Both the position numbers and the translations under genes were made by a program. The notes below the pieces were generated by a model, which was not told the DNA's origin, did no database searches, and saw only the letters and a list, made by a program, of their open reading frames with translations. Positions 10,781 to 23,400 of a stretch of DNA of 64,000 nucleotides are shown piece after piece (the stretch's first letter is position 1; the number at the start of each line of letters is the position of its first letter). Origin of the DNA: Moniliella sp. 'wahieum' (Eukaryota; Basidiomycota; Moniliellomycetes; Moniliellales; Moniliellaceae); contig RSEE01000012.1 of assembly GCA_003971905.1 (NCBI GenBank), positions 558,001 to 622,000 on the forward strand. Reading direction: 5' to 3'.

Positions 10781-13700
10781 CTAGTGGCTAGTGACTAGGC
10801 CATAAGAAAGGTGCGACTGCTGCTCCCCGGAAGAAGGCTGGAAAAGCTGAGAGGCCAAGAAAACAAGCGTGGCAGCAACCAGCTCTGTCTGTCGCTTCTT
10901 GTCGGCTGCCCAAGCGAAGCGAACGGACGGAGGGACTGCATCATGCATCATCTTTGCAGCTGGGAACAGCAATGGGGGTGCATTGTAGATCACAGGACCA
11001 AAGCGGCCGTGGAGACGGGGAGGAGGGGGGGGGGTACAATTCTCCTCCAGGACCATCCGACTTGGCCTTGGCTCTCGCGTGGATTGCCGCACCAAGAAAA
11101 CGAGACGACTAGTTTCCACCTCGTCCGTGTCGCGTTTGCGACCCAAGGTGCCCAAAAACGTCCCGAACCGACGTAGATCGGGGAACGTGGGCGTCGCCTT
11201 GCCTCCGCCGACGGGGGGCGGCGAAGCGACGCCCATGCCGGCCGCATGGGCCTGGCTCTCCTCCTCCTCTTCTGAATGCGCATCCGAACCAAACACGCCC
11301 GGGAGAGAAAGGTTGGGAAGGCGGGTGTGCCAGTCGCCGCCGCCGCGGGAGGAAACGGCAGGTTCGGCGTGCCCGTACCGTGCCGTCGACGTCGTAGCAG
11401 CGGGAGCGGGCTTGCTCTGGTCCAAATCGAGCGAGGTGAAAGAGGCATCGGTGAGCCCTGCGCCGACGTCGGACGCGAGCATCGCATCAAAGCATCGGTC
11501 AATGTATTTTGCTCCAGCCGCCGCGCGCCGCGCAGCTCGAGCACTTTTTGAAAGTTGGCCAAGGACCGGTCGCCAATGGCCTGGACGTAGGTTTGTACCA
11601 GCGCCTCGGCGCCTTGGGCGCTCGGCACGCCAGCACCCGAAGCAATGCATCCACCCGGCCCCAGGAGCGCTCGAGCATACGCGTATACGACGCGAGCGCG
11701 GTGCGTGCCGTTTCGTCCCGCGGCGGTAGTTCGAGGAGCAACGTTCGGATCTCCAGTGCGTCCCGCCGCAACTGGCGTGCGCTGGATCGGACCGGACGCG
11801 CCAACAATCTCCTGGCCCAGTCGCTGGGTGATGCTGGCCATGGCCTTGTCGCACCAAACGCGAACGTGGCGTGCGCTCTGCACCTCGGTGCGCACCACCG
11901 TCGCAACAATTTCCAGTGCCGACGCTACCAGATCCACATACGTACTCGTCGGCAACGCGCGCAACCTCTCGTTCCGCTTCTTCTTGCGACGCCGTGCCGC
12001 CCTGGCTCGAGCCCAGCACCGCACTGCCTTCGTCCCGTCGGCCGCCTCTTCCGACACAGCCGTCTCCCCCGCCTCGTCGTCCCACCGACGCGACATGCTA
12101 TCCCGTCCGGGCGTGCGCAGCTGCGCCCAGGCAGGCTCAAGCGAGCCTTCCAAGGTACGGTCAGTGCATTGATCGCCTGTCCCACACACACGCGTCGAAC
12201 TGCTCCACCTCGGGTTCCAGCGAAAAGGAGGCAGCGGCCGGGCCCGAGCCCGAAGCGGAGCTGGGACGGGACGAAGACGAGGTAGTAGTGGCAGCAGGAG
12301 CAGCAGCGACAGCAGTCGTAGTAGCAGTAGCAGCAGCGGGGGTGGGGGCCAAGAGGGCTGCAATGCGCTGTTCGAGCTGTTTGGACGTTGCGGCACAGTA
12401 CGCGGCCGTGTTGAGTACTTTGGCTCCAGTATGGGCTTGGGCCAACACAGGCTCGCCGTGGGTCTTCTTCCCCAGCCAGATCGTCGGCACTGGGCGGATC
12501 GGAGAGAGCCGGAACGAGAACGTCGGTGGCATAGGCACGCAGGTACTTTTTAAACACCCCGGCCAAGTCGCGCAACAGCGCCGAAGGTGGCGCGCAGGCT
12601 TTTTGCTCGGCGGGGCAAGACGCAAGGCCTGGTCCAGCGCTTGGCGGTAAAAGATAAACAGTTCAGTAGAGGATGCTAAAACGGCCGCATCGGATTCCTT
12701 GCCCTCTTCTCCCGCTCCTTCATCTTGGTTCCATGCGCTGACAGAGGCCGTGGTCGACGTTGCAGAACGACCCGCCCCGCCACGACGGAAGGAACGGACC
12801 ATTCCACTTAGCGCGGTCTTGTGCATCGACAAAGATGGACAGGTAGGGCTCAAACACTGCGCTGATCCGTGGGATCGATACATTGCCACCCAAGTTGCTG
12901 GGTGCGGGGGAACAGGGCGTGCGATCAAAAGATCGGTAAACTGCAGCGAACAGCCGAGTCAGTACGGGGTCCACCCGCTAGGTCATAACAGGGGGGGTCT
13001 GAGAGAACGTACTGGCATATGGAATCGAGTTTGCATCTCATGTTCAAACTGAATGGTCGCCTCCATGGGTGCCAGCAGAGCAGCAAGTGAGCCGACTCTG
13101 TTCCCGCCGCAGCGCCGACTTGAGGTCATCGCGCGTGATTTGGGCAAACGCGGCGGTCAAGACGCGGTCCACGCGCCAAGGGGTAGTGCGCGGGTCCTTG
13201 GCTTGGGCCACGGACTTGACAGGCGCATCGCCATTTGCCAGCGCGGCTGTGGGACTGCCCGGGGCCGGGGTAAAGCGGAAGGCCACGGCATGCGCCTGGT
13301 CAAAGCGATCGAGAAGACGGCTGAACCAGCGATAGCGCTGCTCGGCGTTCTCCAGCCCACCCGCCTCGTCTTGCGGACGGAACAGACGGCGGTACTCGCG
13401 CAGCTGGGACGTCGCGTACCAGTCCAATACCCGGGCCGCTGATTGGGGCCCAAGCGCATCCAGAGCACAGGCAGCTGAGGGCAAAACGTGGGCGCGGCGC
13501 GGTGGTGGGGCCGTTGCCGCTACCACTGCCGCCTCCGAGTGGGTCGGCGGTAAAGGTAGAGGTGAAGAGAGCAAAGGCATCCTTTTCTAGCTGGCCTGCC
13601 AGCGAGTCGGCGGTGTGGGAAAGATTGGCAACGCGTTGGACCGAAGCCCACTTGGCCAGACTAAAGTCGTCCTGCAGCGCGCGAACTGCCAAGAGAGCAG

Positions 13701-14480
13701 GGGCGGCATCTGCGTACTGCTTGCCATTGGTATGCTGCGCCAGCTGGGCCACGCCCACACTAAACATCTGTAGCCGCTTGAGCGCAGTCATGGAGGCCAC
13801 CACATTCGCCTTGGCCACATCCATTTGCGGATGTCGGCCGTCAGGGCAAGCACTGCGCCTTCACTCTGTTGGGCAAGTTGGCGCATCGAGCCCAACGACG
13901 ACAGCAATTCGCCAGCTCGACTTGGGCGGCAGCCAGACGAGCGCCGACGCTCGACCCATCGTGCGCGGGAGCGATGGCGGCGGCATAGCGTGCCTCCAGC
14001 TGTGCAATCAGCTTGTCTTCCTGCTCGAGGGCAGCGCGGACGGTGTGCATAGATGCCAGCACCTCGCCCGACGACAGGGTCGGCGGGCCAGGGGGAGGCC
14101 GAGCGGGCGCACCGGGCGGGGAACCTCCGCCCGGCGTCAGTGCGCGCAGGGCCGCAGCAATGTCTGCGTCGGGGCCAGCGTCGGCGTCGGGGCTGACAAC
14201 AAGGCCCAGGGCAGGCCCCAGGCCCGGATCGAGGGGGGGGCGGTGCCGGGGGGGAGGGTGTCGGCGAGACACGGCGGAGGGGCAGGAGCAGCTCGATGGG
14301 CAGCTGGGCTGGCAGGGCGGGCGGACCGGGGGGGGGGGGAGGTGGCCATCGGCGCTGCCGCGGAGCTCGCGCGGGGGGCTGGGGCTGGGGCTGGGGCTGG
14401 ATGGCGTCGGCGCTGGAAACGGCGATGGAGTCGGGGCGCCTGGAGGCGTGCGAGGGCGCGGAGGGACGGGTGACGCTCAT
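10781..14480 (-). CDS. VPS53: VPS53, subunit of the GARP endosome-to-Golgi tethering complex
   Basis: Reading from 14480 leftwards: a proline-rich N-terminus; then the Vps53 coiled coil (LAQQSEGAVLALTADIRK joined to DVAKANVVASMTALKRLQM, about 13760-13870); then YADAAPALLAVRALQDDF and LREYRRLFRPQDEAGGL (about 13380-13410), a Vps53 hallmark; then ISAVFEPYLSIFVDAQD (12830-12880); and a C-terminal ALVQTYVQAIGDRSLANFQKVLELRG (11500-11600), matching the conserved end of the family. Vps53 with Vps51/52/54 tethers endosome-derived vesicles at the trans-Golgi. One intron is visible, 13012-12941 (72 bp). At least six frame changes are required, so the C-terminal end (10781, or 10990 in another frame) and the N-terminal start are approximate. 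It is divergent to SEC61 with about 230 bp between the starts. Confidence 0.8.
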
Positions 14481-14712
14481 CGATCGCCATGCAACGCTGA
14501 GGCTGGGCGCCAATCAATCGAGCGCTGGCCCCACCCGCCACGTCACACCCCACTACAACTTTCAAGCTTCACCTGCCCCACGTGAAATGTTCAGCTGCCT
14601 CGACGTGGAAGGGGCGCTGGCCGCGAAGGAAGGCAGACGCCCCGCGCCTCCGCCTCGGCCGCCGCCTCTGCCTCCACCAGCCGCCGCGACCCTGGCCGCA
14701 CCCCGCCGTGCA
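14481..14712. promoter_or_regulatory. Shared divergent promoter of VPS53 and SEC61 alpha
   Basis: Only 232 bp separate the chosen VPS53 and SEC61 start codons, which face away from each other. The stretch contains a CACGTCAC word near 14539 (CRE/bZIP-like core) and an AAGCTTCA word near 14564. A bidirectional promoter is inferred from spacing. The VPS53 start is uncertain. Confidence 0.4.
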
Positions 14713-16143
14713 ATGAGCTCCTTCCGCTTCCTCGCGCTCGTGCGCCCCTTCATGGGCGTCCTCCCCGAGGTCGCCGCCCGAGCGCAAGGTGCCGTTCCAG
14801 AGCCGCGTGCTGTGGACCGCCATTGTGCTCGGTATCTTCCTCGTCTCGTCCCAGATCCCCTTGTATGGCATCATGTCCTCCGACAGCTCCGACCCGCTCT
14901 ATTGGATGCGCGTCATCCTCGCCTCCAACCGGGCACCCTGATGGAGCTCGGCATCAGCCCCATCGTCACCTCGGCATGATCATGCAACTCCTCGCGGGTG
15001 CCAACCTGATCGAGGTCGACTTTAGCCTCAAGGAGGACCGCGCTCTGTTTGGTGGCGCGCAGAAATTGTTTGCCATTCTCATCTCCTTGGGCCAGGCCAC
15101 AGTCTACGTCTTGTCCGGCCTGTACGGCCCGCCGTCGCAGCTGGGCGCCGGGGTGTGCTTGCTGCTCATTCTCCAGCTCGTCGTGGCCGGGCTGATTGTG
15201 ATTCTGCTGGACGAGCTGTTGGTCAAGGGCTATGGCTTGGGCTCGGGCATCAGCCTGTTTATTGCGACCAACATTTGCGAAAGCATTGTGTGGAAGGCGT
15301 TCAGCCCCACCACTGTCAACACGGGTCGTGGACCCGAGTTTGAGGGCGCTCTGGTGGCCTTGGTGCATCTGTTGTTTACGTGGAACGACAAGACGCGTGC
15401 GCTCAAGGAAGCCTTTTTCCGCGACCGGTTGCCCAACGTGATGAACTTGCTTGCCACGCTGGTTGTCTTTTTGGCCGTCATTTACCTCCAAGGCTTCCGC
15501 GTCGAGATTCCGATCAAGTCGGTTCGGTTCCGTGGCCAGCAGGGCCGGTACCCAATCAAGCTCTTCTACACTTCCAACATGCCCATCATGCTGCCAGCAC
15601 CTGACCAGCAACGTGTTTATCATTTCGCAAATGCTCGCTTCGCGCTTCCCTTCCAACTTGCTTGTGCGTCTGCTGGGCGTGTGGGAGCCCATGGAAGACT
15701 CGCCGCAGCTCCATGCTGTCGGTGGCTTGTCCTACTACCTCTCCCCCCCCACCTCCTTGACCGCGGCGGCCCAGGACCCGCTTCACACACTGGTCAACGT
15801 TGCCTTTACCCTGGTCGTGTGCGCTCTGATCTCCAAGGCGTGGATCGACGTGTCGGGATCCGGGCCGCGCGACGTGGCCAAGCAACTGAAGGACAATGGC
15901 ATGGTCATGGCCGGGCACCGGACGGGTCAATGTACAAGGAACTCAAACGGATCATCCCCACCGCCGCTGCCTGGGGCGGCGCAACGATCGGTGCGCTCTC
16001 GGTCGCGGCCGACTTGATTGGTGCGTGCTTGGCTCGGGCACCGGCATCTTGATGGCTGTCACCACGATTATACGTACTTTGAGATGGGCTTGCGCGAATC
16101 GGGCGGGCCAGAGATGAACGCGCTGGGCGACCTGATCGGCTAA
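14713..16143 (+). CDS. SEC61: Sec61 alpha, pore subunit of the ER protein translocon
   Basis: The product is collinear with Sec61 alpha. It starts [14 protein letters not shown], followed by [16 protein letters not shown] (plug and first lumenal segment), [63 protein letters not shown] (cytosolic ribosome-binding loop), and a final [17 protein letters not shown] with NALGDLIG at the stop. About ten transmembrane helices follow the family pattern, and the length of about 477 residues is normal. It forms the co-translational protein channel of the ER membrane with Sec61 beta and gamma. No intron is seen. Frame changes are needed near 14785, 14973, 15595, 15925, 16030 and 16068, mostly where a short G, C or T run lacks a base, so sequence error is far likelier than a dead gene. 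Confidence 0.93.
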
Positions 16144-16705
16144 CGGTGGCAAACGTACCCGTGCCCCGCAACAAAACACACTGCCCCAACTGCGATCTCT
16201 CGTTCTCTCTCTCCCCCCAAGCCCCATCCCAACCATAGAACCCTGACGGACGGAGGCCGAGCCTCCCAACCAAACTGCAATGGCATCTGTGATAGCGTCG
16301 TTCATTTCCAGCAGATGCGCTCCTGTTAAATGTCCAACGCCATGCAAGGAAGGAAGCACAAAATTGTCCAATATCCACTAGAATGAGGAAGCGAAACAAA
16401 GTGGCTTTTTTGGCCACGGACTCAGATCCAGAGCAGATCAACGTACGTTGATCAAGCTTCAAGCTTCAACGTTCAACGTACTCACGTTCAACAGGGTAAG
16501 TACCATCCCAAGCGGGGATAGACCACACCAGGGCACTAGGAGACAAAAAAAGCCAAGCCAGATCGCACGTACATAACCCCTCTGGCGCCAAAGTCGGCGC
16601 GACTGTTATACCGGCACGGGCTTGCGCCGTACTGGTAGACGAAGGCTGCCGTCGCGCGACGGAGGCAAAGAACCTTGCCGTGGCCTCGGTGACGCAGCGG
16701 CACCG
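16144..16705. other. Intergenic region with short self-complementary repeats
   Basis: No gene is supported. A compact cluster at about 16450-16493 combines AAGCTTCAAGCTTCAACG with GTTCAACGTACTCACGTTCAAC; both words recur in other intergenic stretches of this window. The rest is the probable 3' UTR of SEC61 and of the minus-strand gene that follows. Confidence 0.45.
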
Positions 16706-18099
16706 TCAGGCTCGGACGACGCGGCCTCCGGCCGGCCTGCCGAACCGCGCTCGGGTCCGTCCGCACCCGACCAAGTCAATAGCGACTCTGTTGCTCCGAG
16801 TCGGCCGGAGAAGGCGCAAGAGGCGTATCTGCGGGCCCCAAGCCGTTGCCGTCCGGATGCGAGGGACCCGCGGCAGGACTGGAAGCGACCGCGTCGCCTG
16901 CCCCCTGGCTCTTGGAGCCTCCGCCTGGGCCGGGACGGCAGCCTGAGCTAAAGGATAGGAAGGGGGGTCGACGGATGGAGAAGGAAACGTAGATGCGTGG
17001 TTGGTAGTAGAGTAGGGCAAGTGGGAAGGCGCTCTGCCCGGCAAGTCAGCATCGTGGGAGAAGGATGGAGCCGCGGGGGCCGCAGGAGCGGTACTCTTTG
17101 GTTCGATCGTCGCCTTGTGGACAAAGGTGGTGGCCAACAACGTTTCCCATGCGTCCGCCCGCACTTCGCGGTTCAGCTTCGATCCGGGCTTGGCTGGTAA
17201 ACTGCGTTTGGTACTGTTCTCGGCGTGTTTGGATGATGGGATAGGCACTGGCCACGGCCAACACCACGTCAGGGCAAGCGGGCAAGATGTCAATGCGAGG
17301 TGTGCGTTCATGCCTGTCCAATGCGACCCAATCGGCGGTCAGCTCCTATCAATCAAGCGCACACCCAAAGGCCCATGGGGCACTCCAGCCGAGGTGCGGA
17401 CATACCAAAGATCATAAACCCATAGCTGGGGTGGTTCCCATCTTTGTCTGGCTGAACCGGACGGGAAAAGAGGCTGCCATGCAACACGCCCTTCCACGCC
17501 CAATCGCCCCACGGGGTAGTGAACTGATGCTTGCGTGTATTGATGCTCTTGCTCATCGTGCCAGTATGGCGCTCGGGCCCCGCCTGGCCCGGCTGGGCCA
17601 CGATGGTGATCTCAAACGGCCCATTCTTGTCGCCGGTCGCCTTGCGCACGATGGCCAACGGTTGTGCGCTGGGCAGCGAACGAAGCTCGACACTCCACTG
17701 CCATTGACGCACGGGCGAAGGGGAGGAAGAACGGGAGCGAGCACGCGCTTCGCTGGCGCCACCCTTGAGCTTGCGCAACAACGATTTGCCCCCCGACCTG
17801 GGTCCCACCGGACCACCTTCAGGCATGGGGGAACTGCCCTGGGAAGAAGGCGAAGCCGAGGGCAGGCGCGGGTTGGGCACCACACAAAACGCAAGGGACG
17901 GGGCGTCTGGGCTGGCGCCAGCCGCAGCTGCGCGGGTGGGCGTCTTGGGCGCCAAGCTTTCCCACTCCTCGCCGCCATCGTCGTAGGACAGGAGGGAGCT
18001 GGGCGGTTCGGCGCCCGAGGACACACTGCGGTGGTGGCTGAGAGGCACGCTGGGCGCGGCCATGTAGGGCGGGGGCGCGTGGCGGTCGAGGACAGGCAT
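16706..18099 (-). CDS. Unidentified fungal protein (serine/proline-rich N-half, tryptophan-rich core)
   Basis: I do not recognise the family. The listed start (MPVLDRHAPPPY) lies in a frame open back to 18564 through a proline-rich stretch, so translation could begin further upstream. The N-half is low complexity and basic. A compact core follows: QWQWSVELRSLPSAQPLAI, FEITIVAQPGQ, TPWGDWAWKGVLHGSLF and SYGFMIFG. A 60-bp intron fits at 17405-17346 (GTATGT...GATAG). The next exon carries LTADWVALDRHERTPRIDIL and PIIQTRREQYQTQF, but joining needs one extra base. The final 200 residues are alanine/proline-rich. The alternation of strands with aromatic residues suggests a beta-rich domain, but no function can be stated. 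Its 5' end faces the next plus-strand gene. Confidence 0.5.
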
Positions 18100-18971
18100 G
18101 GTCGCTAGCGGGTCCCGGGGGGGGGGGGCGGGCGGCGGGGGGCAGGGGTTGGCGGTGCGGCCGCCGGGCGGCGGAGCCGGCATTGGGGGTGGGGTCGATG
18201 AGGGTGCGGGAGCGGGTGGTGTGTAGCTGTCGAGTGGTCGAGGGCGAAGGAGAGGGTGTTGCTGGGGAAGGCGCGGGGCAGGCGTCGGTCCATGGCGGGC
18301 GAGGCGAGCGGTGGTGGGCAGCGCCGGGGGGTGGGAGCACGGACGAGGGGTCAAGTACTCGGTCTGGGGCTCCGCGGAGAGGCCCTGAGCGTGCTCGGCT
18401 GAGTGCTGCTGAGGCCCAGCTGAGCCTCGGCGCCACGCCGCTGCCAACGCCGACGCCGACGCCAACCGCAGCCCACGGCGCCTGGGCAGCCATGCTCCCC
18501 AGGAGCAGCGGGCATCATGCATCCAGCCCATGCGCAGCTCCGCCAAGCTCGCGCATGGCGGCACACCGGGCCTGGCAGACGCTCTGACGCGTGACCCGGG
18601 CCCGGGTTACGCGCAACCACGCGGCAGCGCAGGCTGCCCCCCCGCCCGCGTCGCCCCCAATCACCGGTCGACACGCCCACCCCGCGTCGGCGAGGACGCA
18701 CGGGGCGTCGTGCGTGTGGCGCTGCGCATGCAGGAGCAGGAACCCCGAGGCAACCCTGCTGTGGGACAGCTGGCATATGGATAGCAGCAACCTATGCAAT
18801 CAATCAATCAACGCCCGAGTGGTTCCTGGCCGTCTATGCATACTGCAACATTGCAACTGCCCCTGGCCTCATTCGGTGCAATCCCCCCGCCCACCTCCGC
18901 CGCTGGGTAGATAGGATTGGGATGGCCCCACAGCTTCAGGCCTTTGCTCCGCCCTTCACAGCGCGCCCGCC

Positions 18972-19787
18972 ATGCAGTCCAAGTCGGTCCTCTCCACCCT
19001 CTCCGAAGAACGCACCTTCCCGCCATGGCGCTCCTATCCGCCCTGTGGTCTGGTCCGTGCGCGCTGCACGTACGATACGCCCATCGCCCTGCAGATCCTC
19101 ACCCGCAAGGCCCCCGCCCCGTCCAGTACCCGCAACCAGGCCGATGATGCCCCCCCCACCCGTATGCGCCGCTGCGGTACTATGCCTTGGTGTGTCGATG
19201 CCGTTCTTGTTGCACCCGCAAACGCAATGGCCGCCTGGCTTCTGCACAGCACACTAACCCCTAATCCTTCTCCGTCCCCGCAGGAGGCCTCAAGCCAGCA
19301 GGTTTTGTTTAGCCTACTTGAGCAAGAGACAGGACAGAGCAAGAAACGTTTTTTTGTTCTCGTCGGTCCAGACGCTGTGCCTCTCTTCCACATCAGGCGA
19401 GACAAGGAAGCGGACACGGTATGGGAGGGATACGACTGCTGGACCCACGAATTCCTCTTCCGCATCACACCCGCCTTGGTTGATCCCAACAATGCGATGC
19501 ACGTCAAGTTTCGCAACTCGGCCGCTGTTGCCTGTCAGAAGGAGGACGCGCGGCGGGGAGTGGAACCGGGCACTACCAATCTGGGTCCACAGGAGGACGC
19601 CGATCCCCCCACCTTGCCTCGCCTAATCGACTTTGAGGCGGACTGGCCCATGCCATCGGAACGCGAGCCGGGAGGGTACGACCAAGGAGAAGTGCTGCCT
19701 TGTCTCCTGTCGTCGTGGCGTGCGCTGCATACGCGGGAACGCGTTATTGTTTACGCGTCCTTGTACCAAGTCGGATCGGCTGCTTGA
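18972..19787 (+). CDS. Unidentified fungal protein of about 230 residues
   Basis: I do not recognise the family. Exon 1 (18972-19189) begins MQSKSVLSTLSEERTFPPW. Within it the frame shifts by one base in an eight-C run near 19150, giving HPYAPLRYYAL just before a 94-bp intron (19190-19283, GTGTGT...CCGCAG). Exon 2 reads EASSQQVLFSLLEQETGQ, then KKRFFVLVGPDAVPLFHIRRD, WEGYDCWTHEFLFRITPAL and AMHVKFRNS. That segment has conserved-looking alternating hydrophobic strands and is clearly coding. The tail to the stop at 19785 is acidic and of lower complexity. The smooth splice phase in the shifted frame supports the gene model. It is divergent to the preceding unidentified gene with roughly 0.4-0.9 kb between them. 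Confidence 0.5.
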   Translation: MQSKSVLSTLSEERTFPPWRSYPPCGLVRARCTYDTPIALQILTRKAPAPSSTRNQADDAPPTRMRRCGTMPWCVDAVLVAPANAMAAWLLHSTLTPNPSPSPQEASSQQVLFSLLEQETGQSKKRFFVLVGPDAVPLFHIRRDKEADTVWEGYDCWTHEFLFRITPALVDPNNAMHVKFRNSAAVACQKEDARRGVEPGTTNLGPQEDADPPTLPRLIDFEADWPMPSEREPGGYDQGEVLPCLLSSWRALHTRERVIVYASLYQVGSAA

Positions 19788-20421
19788 AGTTGTCAGTGAG
19801 TGTGATAGCCTTCCTCCTGCGCCCGCCGGAGCCAATTCTAACATTAACAAAATCTGTTCCCCAGTTGCCCCCCGATTTGACTTGGCGTTTGGGGCAGTGT
19901 TGGGGATGATCTGCGCCATCCAGCAAGCAAGCACGTTTTTGTAACATCTCATTGCAGTCTGTGATACATGCCCAGATACCCGTTGTTTTTGCTGCGATGG
20001 CCGATAATCGATCGATAATCGATCAGACTGATTTAAGGGGCGGAGAGGCAAGGTGTGCGGGGGTGTATATATTGCGGGCCCAGGATCATACCCAGTCGAG
20101 TGGGTAATTATTCTTGCTTGGGAGAATATATACAGTGGCTGCTAGGGTTGCGTGGCTGTCGCCTGCCAGCCAGCCTGCTCGCCTCGGCTGAGCGGAGCAA
20201 CGCTGAGTACGCAGTTGGCTATGCTGGGCGCAGGGCAGCCCGCGGGCGCCAACACCTGCGAACGCCCGCCCCCACCACCGCCCCCGTGCCTCACCGCCTG
20301 CTCCCGCTCTCCCGCTCCCTCTCGCGCATCTCTCCCTCGCGTCCCTCGTGCCCCTGCGTGGACAGCGGCGTGCCGGCTGAGCTGGAGCCTGCGTCGCATC
20401 TGCCCGCCCCGCCTCAGCGCC
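19788..20421. other. Intergenic region upstream of the WD40 gene
   Basis: No gene is supported. A nested palindrome of ATCGAT words sits at about 20004-20027. TATATA-like elements occur at 20064-20069 and 20125-20131, about 0.3 kb before the chosen start of the next gene. From 20260 the DNA becomes a C-rich leader. Confidence 0.4.
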
Positions 20422-23400
20422 ATGGCCGACGCCGCGGCCAGCGCGGCCACCGCCAGCGCGTCACCTATGTCCTCCCGCTGCCCCGCGAACTCGGCGGCTG
20501 GCGCAACTCCCTCGGCCCCACCCATGCCCCGCTCCCGCCCCCCACCCACACGTTTGCCGTCCCCCCGCTCGTCCACCCGCGACCCCGCTCGCCTCGCCCG
20601 TCGTGGCCCTCTTCTCATCCCCCTGCACCCCCTGACAGCACCCCCTCCGATGCCGAGTCCGATTCTACTGCGCCTCAACCCGACCCCGTGTCTGCCACAG
20701 CCCAGCCGAGGCCATCCCGGTCTCGCTCCTCCCCTTCCCACCCGCGGCACATGCTCCCTGTCACCTCCCTTGCCCTCGACCTCACCACCTGTGTCGAAGG
20801 TGCTGACGAGCATCCACCCGAGCCCTCACCGACGAGCGCATCGAGCAGGTCGATGACGTTCTTCCGCCATCTCTGGGCGGTGGATTTGCCTCAACCCGTA
20901 TGCGTACCCCCCAGCGGCCCCGCGGCCTGTTGTACACGGCTGGACGCGATGCATTGATTGCCTCGTGGCAGCTGAACCTGCCTATGACTTGGTCTACGGA
21001 CACCCAACCGGACCCCGCCCAGCCCCTTCCTATCGCCCCTGGCGTGTGACACAACCTTACTGGACCCTTCACCCCGTGGAAGCGCTCAGTGCTGCTGGTC
21101 CTCCTCCGGCACCAGATGGCTTACTCCGCCGTCCCATCTTCCGCCAGGGGATTCAAGCGCACTCGGAATGGGTCAACGATCTCCTGCTCGTTAACGGGAA
21201 TCAGACTGTCCTATCCGCCTCGTCCGACCGACTGATCAAGGCATGGAATCCCCACGACCCAGCCTCCCATTCCACCTCCTTTACCCTAGGTAGCCACGAC
21301 GACTTTGTCAAAACCCTCGCGGCGCCGGCCTGGCAACTGGGTGCCGGACAAACCCATACCATCTTCTCTGGCGGCTTGGATCGGACGGTCAAGATGTGGG
21401 ACATGAATGCCAACCCTTCCAGACCACGGACTCGTCCTCGGCCGTGTTGGGTCCAGGCCGTGGCGCAGACAATGCGTCTGTCCCCCAGCCCGTTCTCACG
21501 CTCAACCAAGATGTGGATGAGCTGCCGTCGTCGGTCTACAGTCTTAGTGTGAATGGAAGCGGGAGTCTGATCGGGGTGGGATGCTCGGCGAATGAGGTGT
21601 CTGTGTACGATACGCGGAGTCGGATGCGGGTGGCCAAGTTGGTGGGTCACACGGGGTATGTTCGATCGGTGCTCATGTCGGCCGACGGACGCCACCTTCT
21701 CTCTGCCTCCTCCGATAGCACCGTGCGGCTGTGGTCGATCGCCGAGCAACGTGCGCTGCACACGTTTGAACATCATTCCGACTCGATCTGGGCGCTGTAC
21801 TCGCGCGATCCGTACGAAAAGGATACTCTCACCTCGTTTTATTCGGCCGACCGCGTAGGCGATCTTTGCAAAGTCGATTGGTCCGATGCACCCGACATTG
21901 TGAGCGGCGAATGTATTTTGTTGGCACGCAATCGTCCTTCCAAGTTCAACCGCCGCGGCAGCCATGTGCCCATTCCGTTGGACCCCGCCGTTGGACCCCA
22001 TGGCCTTCCGCCTCCGCATCACGGACCAAGTCACCAAGGCATCCACCGCATCGTGGCTGCCGACGATGCGTTTGTCTTTACTGCTTCCGACACTTCCTCC
22101 TCCGTCTTGGCCTGGCCCGATGTGCCCAAGCACAAGGACCGTCTTGCCAAATACCCCGCCATTGCCGCCCGTGCCCTGTCGGGTGCCGGGGGGGGCGAGA
22201 CGAGCTGGGCCAAGCAGGCCAAGAAAGCAATGCAGACCACGGATATTTCGTCGGCCGTCGAGATGGCCGGCATACCAGCTTGCAGTTTAATCTCCTTGGG
22301 CGACGACCAGAGCCCCTTTGACGATCGCCCGGCTGCCGATGGGTCCAGCACGGTCGACCGATCGACGACGCGAAACGTGCGCCCATCCCCGGGGTCAATG
22401 TCCCTGCTGCGAGACGGGGCCCATTCGGCCGCGCCGCTGTTCCGGCAGCCGTGTGCGCGCGTGTCGGGTGGGGTGGGCTTGATCCGCAGTTCCATGCTCA
22501 ACGACCGCCGCCATGTGCTGACGATGGAACACGTGGCTCGGTCGGAATCTGGGACGTTTTGCTGGGCGTTTGCCTGGGCTTTTTTGAGCGCCGAGCGCTC
22601 ACCCAGCTCGCGTTGGACGAGGAGGCTCTGACTGGCTCCGCGCTCTTGACCTCCGTCGCGGCTCCCTCGGCTACCGACATGAGCCAAGAGGCCATCACGT
22701 CCCTCCTTACCCAGTCGCCGGCGGACCTGCTCGAGTTGATCCGAGACCGGATCGAAGGTTCGGATGCGGCGCCGGCGTGGTGCACCACCGACGTTCGCGC
22801 TGGACTCTTGTCGGTCCATTTGCAGAGCAACACCTGCTTTGACGCCGAAATGTACCTGGACGATGCCGCGTTTGCCAGCAAAGAGGGGTCCGAAGAAGAT
22901 ACCAGGGGTACGTTGCGCCCTCTTTCTCTCTTTGGCCGGTTGGGCTAGTCTGTAATTTTTTTCCCGTACTGACCAAGGACTGTGCTTGTTGGGCAGTCAA
23001 CATGGGCCGCTGGGTCCTTCAGAACTTGTTCAGGGGGTTCATTGAGCAGGAGATTCGCGCTCGCAGTGGCTCGTATCGTGGAGCACAGTTGAGACCTCCG
23101 ACAGTGACGCAAACAGACACACTGCAGCAGAGGAGCCCAAAGCGTTCTCTTCTAGCCGGGATGCCCCCAAAGCGTTGGCGGCGCCTTTAAGTGCTAGCTT
23201 GGCCATCCCGCCTTCCGACAGACAATGGTGCTTCCTCCTGGCTCGGATTGCGGGGAACCCACCCAATGGTCGCCTTACCGCCCCTCTGTCCAATTGGACG
23301 TCGAAGTCGAGATGAAGGCACTGCAAGACGCATGGCAAGCCGTGCTTCGCGCCCAAGCGGCCACTTTGCCTACAAATACGGCAGAAAAGCACAATGGTGC

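Noticed and set aside
10781-14480. Initial reading of this gene as exocyst subunit Exo70
   Set aside because: The ordered motifs (coiled coil with LALTADIRK/KANVVASMTALKRL, LREYRRLFRPQDEAGGL, and the C-terminal NFQKVLELRG) fit VPS53 far better than Exo70.
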